The position numbers and the translations under genes were made by a program. DNA of 18,547 nt from an uncultured Bacteroidales bacterium (GTDB taxonomy: Bacteria; Bacteroidota; Bacteroidia; Bacteroidales; UBA932), in NCBI GenBank assembly GCA_946062035.1, contig CAMGTS010000003.1, positions 1 to 18,547 on the forward strand, read 5' to 3'. Below the pieces are notes generated by a model, which worked only from the letters and a program-made list of their open reading frames with translations, did no database searches and had not been told where the DNA came from. Shown in pieces: positions 1 to 7,240 of the stretch (the first letter of the stretch is position 1; each line of letters opens with the position of its first letter).

Positions 1-163
1 GATGCAAAGCCGAAGAATTTTTCTGAACACTGTTGTTTCTGCAAGAAACCGCAAAGAACACGGCGAAAACCGCAGATAACAAAACCGCTGATGAACTTAA
101 TCTGTACTTCAAGTGAATTTTTATTAAGACCTTTTGTTGAGAAGTTTTATTGAGATGTTTTGT
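1..163. other. Non-coding stretch at window edge
   Basis: No gene can be supported here. One plus-strand frame stays open from the edge to a TGA at 151-153 and another to a TAA at 77-79, but neither gives a recognisable protein. The motif AAACCGC occurs three times (46-52, 67-73, 82-88) in a stretch of short imperfect repeats, which is more like intergenic low-complexity DNA than a gene. The last part (119-170) is the tandem repeat listed separately. The stretch lies downstream of the minus-strand tRNA-Gln. Confidence 0.5.
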
Positions 164-170
164 TGAGATA
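119..170. repeat. Four 13-bp tandem units abutting tRNA-Gln
   Basis: Four consecutive 13-bp units read on the plus strand: TTTTATTAAGACC (119-131), TTTTGTTGAGAAG (132-144), TTTTATTGAGATG (145-157) and TTTTGTTGAGATA (158-170). The three units nearest the tRNA agree at nearly all positions, and the first is more diverged. The last unit includes the final bases of the tRNA-Gln acceptor stem and discriminator, so the array looks like an outward duplication of the tRNA 3' terminus. Origin by slippage or by repeated recombination at the tRNA end is inference. Confidence 0.75.
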
Positions 171-234
171 CCAGGATTCGAACCTGGGCTGACTGAACCA
201 AAATCAGTAGTGCTAGCCATTACACCATATCTCA
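163..234 (-). tRNA. tRNA-Gln (anticodon UUG)
   Basis: Read on the minus strand, the sequence folds as a cloverleaf. The 7-bp acceptor stem pairs TGAGATA (5' end at 234) with TATCTCA (3' end at 164), followed by discriminator A at 163. The anticodon arm is ACTGA-TTTTGGT-TCAGT with anticodon TTG, which reads Gln CAA/CAG codons. The T arm contains GGTTCGAATCC. The weak U1-A72 first pair is also typical of glutamine tRNAs. The 3' CCA is not encoded (the next bases are CAA) and must be added after transcription. The 13-bp tandem repeat follows immediately downstream. Confidence 0.93.
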
Positions 235-242
235 GTGGAGTG

Positions 243-274
243 CAAAAGGATATAAATTTTGTTTTTATTCCAAT
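243..274 (-). promoter_or_regulatory. Candidate promoter of tRNA-Gln
   Basis: On the minus strand, TCCTTTTG (250-243) matches seven of eight positions of the Bacteroidota -7 consensus TAnnTTTG. ATTG (274-271) matches three of four bases of the -33 TTTG element, with a 20-nt spacer. A start about 7 nt downstream of the -7 box falls just before the tRNA 5' end at 234. This is a consensus match only. Confidence 0.35.
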
Positions 275-289
275 TTGCCTTCAAGCCCC

Positions 290-1741
290 TTAGTCTTTGA
301 CTCCGAGCCACTCCTTGAGGGTTTTAACCGCCTCGTTTTTCATGTCCTCAGGAAGATTGTTTATCCTCGCACGATGGCTTCCTCCCGGACCTACGTAATA
401 CTTGATATTCTCATGTCCCGGATTGTCCGGTCTTACGCTTGACCACGGATCCCATTGACCATAGATGAACATCATCTTTGTATCTGTCGTGGCGATAAAA
501 TCGGTAAGGCGATTGTATAATGATTTGTCAAACTTGAATTTGCGTTGACCCGGCAAGAAAATCCGGCGCAAATAATCGTCTGTTTTCTTAACGACCAACT
601 TGCCTTTAAATGGTTTAGGGTCGTAGCCATAATAGCCCAACTCCTTCGCAGCCTGAACAAAGAAAGGGGCGTTGCTATCCCATTTCTGGAAATATTCCGA
701 ACCGGCGACTAACTCAAGATAATCGAACAGTTCCTTATCACCCGCCTTTAAGTCCGGGATTGTGGATGTGCTGCGTCCCCACTGCCAGAAGGCGAAAGGG
801 AATTCCATCACGGTATAATCCAAAACTTCAGGAATGGAGATATTGTAAGTAATATTCCGTTTGTCAGACCACTCTTTTAGAAGTTTCTCCATAGAGGCTC
901 TGCGAGATAGTATTTCATTCTGGAATGCGAATATTTTCGCCCTGTCCTCAACCGTGCCCGTAGAATCTTTCAAGAAAGGTTCGTGTCTGCCATCGACCAC
1001 CGCCCTTGCAACAGGTCCGACATAAGGGACATATGCGGCGCAGTCCTTTGGATAAAATGAAGCGTACGCCATACAGTTCTGCCCGCCCTTGCTTATACCG
1101 GTCGCAACCCATTTGCTATAGAAGAGATGGCTCAAAGCCTGCACAACCTCGTGCAAATCAGCAGCCTCCTGCTCAGCTGTCATATAATCCCAATTCAGGG
1201 TCTCCCATGTAATCGTGGAGTCGTCCTGCATAAACGGAACGCTTTCATTGAAATATCTATGCTCTACTTCAATTACGTTCGCATCGAGAATTGTGGATAA
1301 TTCCTCTGTATAGTTAGGATGACCGCTATGAGCGACATATCCCTCTGTAACAATAACATTCGGCCTTTTAAAACCCGCAAAGCAAACCGTGACACGCTGT
1401 TTGAACAACCCTTTGGAAGGATCCTTATGGTCTATCGGCTGGGTGATAAACATCCTGTACTTGGATTTGTAATATTTCTTCGCCCTATCTCCTACGGGAA
1501 GCCTTTCGACATCAGAAATCATTGAGCATGGATTACCAGGCAAAACATAGCGGTTACACCAGTTAAAGTCCTCCAAAACAAGAGAATCTACCGGAGATGA
1601 AGCCCACTCCACCCCGGCAAGCGATGACAGGTCTGTCTTCTGAGCTGAAGCGGGATTGACTTGTGCGTGTATGGAGAATGAAATCGTCGTCAAAGCGATT
1701 GATATGACGACACCCTTAAAATATTTATACATCTGTTTCAT
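290..1741 (-). CDS. Secreted S37-family tripeptidyl aminopeptidase
   Basis: Probable serine exopeptidase of MEROPS family S37 (PS-10 type), which releases tripeptides from the N terminus of peptides outside the cytoplasm. An N-terminal signal peptide ends near SIHA|Q. The alpha/beta-hydrolase triad is visible: nucleophile Ser in GISKGG (about residue 217 from this start), Asp in YGQWDPWS (about 431) and His in GPGGSHR (about 456). The length of 483 aa suits the family. The reading frame can be extended to a TTG at 1747, but ATG at 1741 is preferred because a -7 box lies at 1759-1766 and the signal peptide begins well there. The gene is divergent from tyrS. Peptide utilisation is the likely role. 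Family assignment is firm; substrate is inferred from the family. Confidence 0.88.
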   Translation of the reverse strand: MKQMYKYFKGVVISIALTTISFSIHAQVNPASAQKTDLSSLAGVEWASSPVDSLVLEDFNWCNRYVLPGNPCSMISDVERLPVGDRAKKYYKSKYRMFITQPIDHKDPSKGLFKQRVTVCFAGFKRPNVIVTEGYVAHSGHPNYTEELSTILDANVIEVEHRYFNESVPFMQDDSTITWETLNWDYMTAEQEAADLHEVVQALSHLFYSKWVATGISKGGQNCMAYASFYPKDCAAYVPYVGPVARAVVDGRHEPFLKDSTGTVEDRAKIFAFQNEILSRRASMEKLLKEWSDKRNITYNISIPEVLDYTVMEFPFAFWQWGRSTSTIPDLKAGDKELFDYLELVAGSEYFQKWDSNAPFFVQAAKELGYYGYDPKPFKGKLVVKKTDDYLRRIFLPGQRKFKFDKSLYNRLTDFIATTDTKMMFIYGQWDPWSSVRPDNPGHENIKYYVGPGGSHRARINNLPEDMKNEAVKTLKEWLGVKD

Positions 1742-1753
1742 AAGCAATCTATC

Positions 1754-1785
1754 TTTGACAAAGATATGTAATTTTAATACTTTTG
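1754..1785 (+). promoter_or_regulatory. Promoter of the tyrS operon
   Basis: TTTG at 1754-1757 and TACTTTTG at 1778-1785 match both parts of the Bacteroidota promoter consensus (TTTG, then TAnnTTTG) perfectly, with a 20-nt spacer. The predicted start near 1792 leaves a leader of about 17 nt before the tyrS ATG at 1809. It overlaps the divergent promoter candidate of the S37 peptidase, so the two transcription units may compete for polymerase. Confidence 0.6.
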
Positions 1786-1789
1786 CAGA
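1759..1789 (-). promoter_or_regulatory. Candidate promoter of the S37 peptidase gene
   Basis: On the minus strand, TATCTTTG (1766-1759) is a perfect match to TAnnTTTG, with TCTG (1789-1786) as a 3-of-4 match to the -33 TTTG at 19-nt spacing. The same -7 box is one arm of a perfect palindrome with the plus strand (TATCTTTG at 1750-1757, centre A at 1758). The predicted start is only about 10 nt upstream of the ATG at 1741. Confidence 0.4.
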
Positions 1790-1808
1790 GTTGTGTAAAT
1801 ATCATTCG

Positions 1809-3086
1809 ATGAAGAATTTTGTAGAAGAACTCAAATGGCGCGGGATGATACATTCCATGATGCCAGGAACTGAAGAACAATTGATGAAAGAACCCACAAC
1901 CGCTTATGTGGGAATTGACCCTACGGCAGATTCCCTGCACATCGGCCACCTCGTAAGCATCATGATACTCAAGCACTTTCAAGCTTGTGGGCATACACCT
2001 ATAGCGGTATTGGGCGGAGCTACCGGTATGATTGGAGATCCATCAATGAAAAGCCAAGAGCGAAACCTGTTGGATGAAGCTACTCTCCGTCACAATCAGG
2101 AGTGCATCAAAAAGCAGCTTTCAAGGTTTCTGGATTTTGAAAACGGTGCGATTCTCGCCAATAACTACGATTGGATGAAAGATTACACCTTCCTCGAATT
2201 CATCCGCGACATCGGCAAGCATATAACCGTCAACTATATGATGAGCAAAGACTCCGTCAAAAAAAGACTCAGCGGCGAAGAGCGTGAGGGTATGTCTTTT
2301 ACGGAGTTTTCGTATCAGCTTGTGCAAGGCTATGATTATAAATACCTTAACGAGCATTACAACTGCAAGCTACAGATGGGAGGAAGCGACCAGTGGGGCA
2401 ATATAACTACCGGTGCGGAGCTGATCCGTCGTACCACAGGTAATGATGTATACGCATTGACCTGCCCTTTAATTACCAAGGCTGACGGAGGGAAGTTCGG
2501 CAAGACTGAAAAAGGAAATATCTGGCTCAGTGCGGAATACACAAGCCCATACACTTTCTACCAGTTCTGGCTGAATGTCAGCGATGAAGACGCAGAAAGA
2601 TATATCAAGATTTTCACGATGCTCTCAAGGGAGGAGATCGAGGCCGCTATAGAGGAACATCGGAAAGATCCCGCACAAAGATATTTGCAGAAAATACTTG
2701 CGAAGGAAGTCACCATCATGGTTCACGGCGAAAAAGAATACAACCAGGCGTTGGAGGCTTCACAGATATTATTCGGCAAGGCCACTATCGATGCGCTTAA
2801 GAATTTGGATGAGAGGACCTTCCTGGCCGTATTCGATGGCGTTCCTAAATATAATCTGCCTAAGGAAAAACTTACGCTGCCACTATTGGAACTGCTTGCT
2901 GTAGAAACCGATATATTCCCGTCAAAGGGTGAGTGCCGCAAGATGATTCAGGGCAACGGATTAAGTATCGACAAAGAAAAATTCACCGATGCCAACGGTG
3001 CCTTGAATGATGGTTTCCTCATTGATGAAAAGTATGTCTTGATACAAAAGGGTAAAAAGAACTACTACATCTTGAAATTCGAATAG
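1809..3086 (+). CDS. tyrS: Tyrosyl-tRNA synthetase
   Basis: Class I aminoacyl-tRNA synthetase that charges tRNA-Tyr with tyrosine in the cytoplasm. The protein has 425 aa, the usual size for bacterial TyrS. Visible motifs are the HIGH signature (HIGHL, residues 44-48), the tyrosine-binding segment YQLVQGYDY (169-177), GGSDQWGN (191-198), the KMSKS-equivalent KFGKT (229-233), and a C-terminal S4-like RNA-binding region (about 358-420) with conserved [10 protein letters not shown]. The frame is open upstream to 1656, but that extension overlaps the antisense peptidase gene and the promoter. ATG 1809 gives the normal TyrS N terminus. It is the first gene of an operon, with rbfA starting 2 nt after its stop. 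Confidence 0.96.
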   Translation: MKNFVEELKWRGMIHSMMPGTEEQLMKEPTTAYVGIDPTADSLHIGHLVSIMILKHFQACGHTPIAVLGGATGMIGDPSMKSQERNLLDEATLRHNQECIKKQLSRFLDFENGAILANNYDWMKDYTFLEFIRDIGKHITVNYMMSKDSVKKRLSGEEREGMSFTEFSYQLVQGYDYKYLNEHYNCKLQMGGSDQWGNITTGAELIRRTTGNDVYALTCPLITKADGGKFGKTEKGNIWLSAEYTSPYTFYQFWLNVSDEDAERYIKIFTMLSREEIEAAIEEHRKDPAQRYLQKILAKEVTIMVHGEKEYNQALEASQILFGKATIDALKNLDERTFLAVFDGVPKYNLPKEKLTLPLLELLAVETDIFPSKGECRKMIQGNGLSIDKEKFTDANGALNDGFLIDEKYVLIQKGKKNYYILKFE

Positions 3087-3088
3087 GC

Positions 3089-3433
3089 ATGGAAGAGGTT
3101 AGCAAAAGATTGCAGAAAGTTCAGCGCGAAGTCCAGAGACATTTGGCGGAAATCATCCGCAGCAAGGGAATGGCCGCATTTGACGGAGCCCTTGTGACAG
3201 TCAGCGAGGTCCGCATGAGTCCCGATTTATCCTATGCCAAGATTTATATCAGCGTTTTCCCTTCCACTAAGCGTGACGCTGTCATGAAGAGCTTAGAAGA
3301 GAAAAACAAGGCAATCCGTGGAGAGCTTGGCCGTATTGTCGCCAAACAGTTTAGAATTGTACCTGAACTAAGTTTCTTTGAGGATACAACATTGGATTAC
3401 GTGCAGCATATAGACGACCTTCTGCACAAATAG
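3089..3433 (+). CDS. rbfA: 30S ribosome-binding factor A
   Basis: Small (114 aa) KH-like RNA-binding protein that assists late maturation of the 30S subunit and processing of the 16S rRNA 5' end. Family features are the N-terminal helix rich in basic and Gln residues (RLQKVQREVQRHLAEII), the strand TVSEVRMSPDLSYAKIYISV (about residues 37-56) and the C-terminal segment RIVPELSFFEDTTLDYVQHI. The length is normal. The gene starts 2 nt after tyrS and its stop touches the ATG of the next permease gene, so translation is probably coupled through this operon. Confidence 0.93.
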   Translation: MEEVSKRLQKVQREVQRHLAEIIRSKGMAAFDGALVTVSEVRMSPDLSYAKIYISVFPSTKRDAVMKSLEEKNKAIRGELGRIVAKQFRIVPELSFFEDTTLDYVQHIDDLLHK

Positions 3434-4678
3434 ATGAGATTCCCGACCTTCATAGCTCGCCGGTATCTTTTTTCAAAAAAGAGACACAACGTAATAAACA
3501 TTGTTTCCGTTGTAAGCGCATGCGCCATAGGGTTGGGAACTCTTGCCCTCATTGTCATTCTCTCTGTCTATAACGGATTTGATTCCATCATCTCAGAGAT
3601 GTATGAAAATTCCTCTCCTGACTTTGTAATAGTTCCCAAAGCAGGTAAATCACTTGACACAGAGGATTCTACAATTGTCAAGATTCACAAGGCCGCAAGC
3701 GGAAAAGGCGAGTTTACATGGTGTCCTGTCATCGAAGACAACGCATACATCCAATACGATATGGTGCAGACCATTGCGCATATCAAAGGGGTGCCTGATG
3801 AATACACGACCATCAGAAAGGTTACGGATAATATCATTGAAGGTGCTTTTGAACTCCAATTCGGAGACTTCAAAAAAGCGATTGTAGCAGAGTCTCTTGC
3901 CGCTGAACTCCGGCTGAAGACAACTTTCAGCACTCCTCTTGAAATTTTCTATCCGTCAAGAACAGAGGATATTTCCCTGCTTACGCCATGGGAAAACCTT
4001 ATGAACATAAGGATGCGCCCCTCAGGCGTGATAAGCACGTTGCAAGGCGATGAAACCGACCTGATTTATATCGGTCTGGATGCCGCACGGGAACTCTTCC
4101 AGTACGAAAGGAGCGAATGCAACAAAATAGAAATTTTCGCAGCGGAAGGAACTGTTTCAAAACGAATCGCAGAGAGCGAAAAGTTTATCAAGAAACTCTT
4201 GAAATCAGAGAATGCCGACTATATACTCAAAAACAGATACGAACAGAACGAAGCCGTCTACAAAATGATGAGAACGGAAAAAATCGCCGTTTACCTTATC
4301 TTGTTTTTTGTCATAATAATCGTGTCTGTCAATATTTTCGCAAGCCTGTCAATGTTGATTTTGGAAAAAAAGTCCGACATAAAAACCTACAAGACAATCG
4401 GGGCTGACACGCCACTCATCAGATCGGCGTTTACTCTTCATGGGTGGATAACTTGTATTGCGGGGGCACTCCCGGGACTTGTAATCGGATTGATTCTCTG
4501 CGGTCTACAGATAAAGTTCGGACTTATAAGAATGGCAGGAAACTTTATCATTGACTATTATCCTGTCGCTATAAAATTGAGTGACGTGTTTGTCATTATA
4601 GCGGGAGTGGCCGTCATCGGTTTTATCATGAGCTACATTCCGACCCGTACCATCAAATACCTGAACAATGAAGAGTGA
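3434..4678 (+). CDS. LolC/E-like ABC transporter permease (FtsX family)
   Basis: Inner-membrane permease of the MacB/FtsX type, 414 aa. The N terminus (ARRYLFSKKRHNVINIVS) has the form seen in LolC/LolE proteins. One transmembrane segment lies near residues 20-46, followed by a large periplasmic domain (about 47-280) and three C-terminal segments (about 283-308, 337-360, 383-402), which is the standard four-helix FtsX topology. Lipoprotein release toward the outer membrane is the likely role by family resemblance, but no ATPase partner is encoded in the window, so the substrate is open. The ATG directly follows the rbfA stop and the 3' end overlaps ispE by 11 nt. Confidence 0.82.
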   Translation: MRFPTFIARRYLFSKKRHNVINIVSVVSACAIGLGTLALIVILSVYNGFDSIISEMYENSSPDFVIVPKAGKSLDTEDSTIVKIHKAASGKGEFTWCPVIEDNAYIQYDMVQTIAHIKGVPDEYTTIRKVTDNIIEGAFELQFGDFKKAIVAESLAAELRLKTTFSTPLEIFYPSRTEDISLLTPWENLMNIRMRPSGVISTLQGDETDLIYIGLDAARELFQYERSECNKIEIFAAEGTVSKRIAESEKFIKKLLKSENADYILKNRYEQNEAVYKMMRTEKIAVYLILFFVIIIVSVNIFASLSMLILEKKSDIKTYKTIGADTPLIRSAFTLHGWITCIAGALPGLVIGLILCGLQIKFGLIRMAGNFIIDYYPVAIKLSDVFVIIAGVAVIGFIMSYIPTRTIKYLNNEE

Positions 4679-5498
4679 TTATATTTCATATCCGAGCGCA
4701 AAAATAAATATCGGACTATATGTCTTTGAAACAAGAGAAGACGGTTTTCATGGGATAGAGAGCATATTCCTGCCAATCGGTCCGAAAAACAGCGGTCTGA
4801 CTTGTGATGTGCTGAAAATAAGCGAAATACCAGGGACAGGTGCGGTTGAGATGATTGAGAGCGGTATCGATTATCCGGGCAATCCTGAGGACAACATCTG
4901 CGTCAAGGCATATCATCTAATCTCTGCCTATACTCCGATTCCAAGCGTAAGGATAGAGTTGGAAAAACATATTCCGGTCGGTGCGGGAATGGGCGGAGGA
5001 AGCTCAGATGGCGTTTGCACTCTGATACAATTGAACAAAATGTTCAATTTGAACCTTGACACCGCAACCCTTACAGGCTACGCCGAAAAACTCGGAAGCG
5101 ACTGCCCGTTCTTTCTTCTTAATTCCGGAGCCATGCTTTGCACGGGGAGGGGAGAAATACTCGAACCAATAGACAATATAGCCGGGATGAACTTTGAGGA
5201 TTTTCTTGGAAAATACCGGTTTGAAGTCGAATTTCCGGGAATACATGTCTCAACGGGACACGCCTATTCGATTGTTCCGCCAAGATCAAAAGCGTCAAAA
5301 AGCAACACTCCGTTGAAGGATTTGATTTCGCTCCCTGTTGAACAATGGCAAGGGAGAATCGTAAATGATTTTGAAGCTCCGGTATTCTCTGAACATCCTG
5401 AGTTGCAAAAGATCAAAGATTCATTCTTAAACCGAGGGGCATTATATACATCAATGACTGGCAGCGGTTCTGCCATTTTCGGGGTATTCAAACGATAA
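4668..5498 (+). CDS. ispE: 4-diphosphocytidyl-2-C-methyl-D-erythritol kinase
   Basis: GHMP kinase that phosphorylates CDP-methylerythritol with ATP in the non-mevalonate isoprenoid pathway. The length of 276 aa is typical. The N-terminal SAKINIGLYV carries the conserved Lys12, REDGFHGIES matches the family's RPDGYH segment, the glycine-rich phosphate loop is PVGAGMGGGSSDG (103-115), the catalytic Asp is in GSDCPFF (Asp145), and the C-terminal GHMP motif is TGSGSAIFG (264-272). It overlaps the end of the permease gene by 11 nt, so it is the last gene of the tyrS operon. It faces the convergent small secreted protein gene 32 nt away, with no clear terminator hairpin between them. Confidence 0.94.
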   Translation: MKSDYISYPSAKINIGLYVFETREDGFHGIESIFLPIGPKNSGLTCDVLKISEIPGTGAVEMIESGIDYPGNPEDNICVKAYHLISAYTPIPSVRIELEKHIPVGAGMGGGSSDGVCTLIQLNKMFNLNLDTATLTGYAEKLGSDCPFFLLNSGAMLCTGRGEILEPIDNIAGMNFEDFLGKYRFEVEFPGIHVSTGHAYSIVPPRSKASKSNTPLKDLISLPVEQWQGRIVNDFEAPVFSEHPELQKIKDSFLNRGALYTSMTGSGSAIFGVFKR

Positions 5499-5530
5499 AC
5501 GGCAAAAAATACCCGGCTGGGGATACGTGT

Positions 5531-6157
5531 TTACCACCAGAACCTGCGGTTGCTGTGGATAAGGATTATACTTCTCGAATTCTTATTACCGTCAACCAAA
5601 CTTGAAGAACTGCTTACCTCTATTCCGTCTATATCCTTAAGGTTAAGCTTGTTCATTTCATCTTTCGAGATTCTTATGCCATCGAAGTAAATTTCCGTTG
5701 ACTCATCGATTCCTTCGGCGACAATCTTTCCGCTCTCCGTGCTTATCTTGATTACCTTGCTTTCCACGCTTCCCTTGAAATCCGGCCTGGCATCTTCTAC
5801 AGCTTTAAGTCCCTTTTTGGTATATATCTCTATAACATCTTTTGTTTCAGTTGTCTCCTGAAGCTCCTGCCCGTTTTCGGTGACCTTCGTAACCTTTCTC
5901 TCTATGCTTCTGTTTTTGGTTACGTTCATAGATGCAATATCCTCATTCTTGAGTTTTGCCAGTTCCTCTTTTGAGGAGCGTTTCCCGTCGATATAAATTT
6001 CGGCGTTCTCGGGCAGTTTAAGCCCATCCACAACAGACACGCTGTCTTTTACAGATGTCGGTTGAGTAGTATTATTCTGAGCTGCAAGTGTATTCGCAGA
6101 AAAAACCGTTGCGATCAGTGAAAGCCCGGCAACGAAGGCGATGTTCATTTTTTTCAT
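5531..6157 (-). CDS. Secreted protein with two plug-like repeats
   Basis: Unrecognised 208-aa protein with a signal peptide (residues 1 to about 26, ending TLAA|Q). Two internal repeats are clear. Residues 53-80 (EIYIDGKRSSKEELAKLK core) and 154-181 (EIYFDGIRISKDEMNKLN core) share about half of 28 positions. Each is followed further on by a short strand, DVIEIYTKKG (107-116) and RSIILIHSNR (195-204). This pattern (IDG, then SKEE.xKL, DI, and a late GVIxITTKKG-like strand) resembles the plug-like motif of TonB-dependent receptors and the similar repeats in C-terminal tails of Bacteroidota M56/BlaR-type proteins. No barrel or enzyme domain is present. It is probably periplasmic; function unknown. 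Confidence 0.72.
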   Translation of the reverse strand: MKKMNIAFVAGLSLIATVFSANTLAAQNNTTQPTSVKDSVSVVDGLKLPENAEIYIDGKRSSKEELAKLKNEDIASMNVTKNRSIERKVTKVTENGQELQETTETKDVIEIYTKKGLKAVEDARPDFKGSVESKVIKISTESGKIVAEGIDESTEIYFDGIRISKDEMNKLNLKDIDGIEVSSSSSLVDGNKNSRSIILIHSNRRFWW

Positions 6158-6268
6158 ATACTAAAATCTAACTGTCGGAAGTATAGCCAACTTTGTGCCA
6201 CAATTGCGATCAGAACACCTTTCAACAAGCACAAACATCGTCCATCATACGACTTATTGTTTTTTGCG

Positions 6269-6276
6269 TAATTTTG
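6269..6276 (+). promoter_or_regulatory. Candidate -7 box of the PHP phosphatase gene
   Basis: TAATTTTG is a perfect match to TAnnTTTG. No TTTG lies at the usual -33 distance. The box ends only 7 nt before the ATG at 6284, so transcription from it would give a leaderless or nearly leaderless mRNA. Confidence 0.38.
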
Positions 6277-6283
6277 CGACGTT

Positions 6284-7240
6284 ATGTTTGGATTATTCAG
6301 TTTTAATAAAACACCGCACGGAGAGGCGTTGCTTAAAGGCGTAACCGATATCCATTGCCATTTATTACCTGGAGTAGATGACGGCATGGATGTTCTGATG
6401 AATAGTTTTGCGCTTTTGGCTAAAGAGCAGATGGCTGGTGTCAAAAGAATATATTTTACCCCACACTCCATGAGTGTAGACGGGTCGGTTGTCGATGCAA
6501 AAAGTTATGGCGCTCACTATCACTCCCATAGCGGCAATCATGCGTCAGGGGTTCATAAGGGGTATACTCATGCGGCAACCCCTTTGGAAAAGGATTTTTC
6601 CACGAGATTCGAAGGAATTTTGCCCTCTGATTATGAAGTGAGCAGACAGCAGGAAGAATATACTGCATTCGAAAGCGGCATTGGTGCGGAATTTTCGCAA
6701 GAACGACTCGGCGGTTATTCCAACGCCCATCTGAAAGCAAAGTTTGAGATTTTCAGAAAGTTCTATAAAGGCGATATCGACATTCGTCTTGCCGCCGAAT
6801 ATATGATGAATAAGGGACTTCTTGAAAAGGTAAAGAATCATGATATGCTAACCTACTCGGATGGCAGACACATTCTTGTAGAGACCTCATATTTCGCTCC
6901 GCCGATCGATATGGACACTATCCTTTATGAAATTGAAGTAGAAGGATATAGCCCCATTCTTGCGCATCCCGAGAGATACGAATACATGGGGCCTGAAGAT
7001 TATACGAGGTTGCACCAAAGGGGTATAGAGTTTCAGCTTAACTATCTGTCACTGACCGGATATTATGGTAAACGCGTCTATGCCAAAGCTATAGACTTAT
7101 TGGAAAAAGGCTGGTATACATATACCGGCAGTGATTTCCATCGTCTGACCACATTCTATCATCAGATCGGCAAACTTCTGCCCAAAAAGAAACATGCCGC
7201 ACTGTTGCAAGGACTTTTTGAGAACAACTCTTCTCTTTGA
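6284..7240 (+). CDS. CpsB/YwqE-like PHP tyrosine phosphatase
   Basis: Metal-dependent PHP-fold protein of the CpsB/CapC family, which dephosphorylates tyrosine kinases that control capsule or exopolysaccharide synthesis. Expected metal ligands are visible: TDIHCHLLPGVDDG (His24, His26), FTPH (His61), AAEYM (Glu172), AHPER (His228) and GSDFH (Asp284, His286). At 318 aa it is about 60-80 aa longer than usual. The extra segment lies between TPHSM (59-63) and the helix near 145-160, and its first part holds six His in 19 residues (78, 80, 82, 86, 91, 96). The likely partner is the BY-kinase at 10484-12922. Start chosen because MFGLFSF matches the family N terminus. It abuts the convergent C69 gene with no spacer. 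Confidence 0.86.
   Translation: MFGLFSFNKTPHGEALLKGVTDIHCHLLPGVDDGMDVLMNSFALLAKEQMAGVKRIYFTPHSMSVDGSVVDAKSYGAHYHSHSGNHASGVHKGYTHAATPLEKDFSTRFEGILPSDYEVSRQQEEYTAFESGIGAEFSQERLGGYSNAHLKAKFEIFRKFYKGDIDIRLAAEYMMNKGLLEKVKNHDMLTYSDGRHILVETSYFAPPIDMDTILYEIEVEGYSPILAHPERYEYMGPEDYTRLHQRGIEFQLNYLSLTGYYGKRVYAKAIDLLEKGWYTYTGSDFHRLTTFYHQIGKLLPKKKHAALLQGLFENNSSL

Noticed and set aside
1742..1747. TTG start adding two residues to the S37 peptidase
   Set aside because: ATG at 1741 follows at once, and the predicted transcript start lies only a few nt upstream of the TTG.
1656..1808. 51-codon N-terminal extension of tyrS
   Set aside because: It runs through the promoter and antisense to the peptidase signal peptide, and it has no TyrS-like sequence; ATG 1809 gives the normal N terminus.
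5499..5530. Terminator between ispE and the secreted protein gene
   Set aside because: Only a 3-bp CCC/GGG stem could be paired, with no U run.
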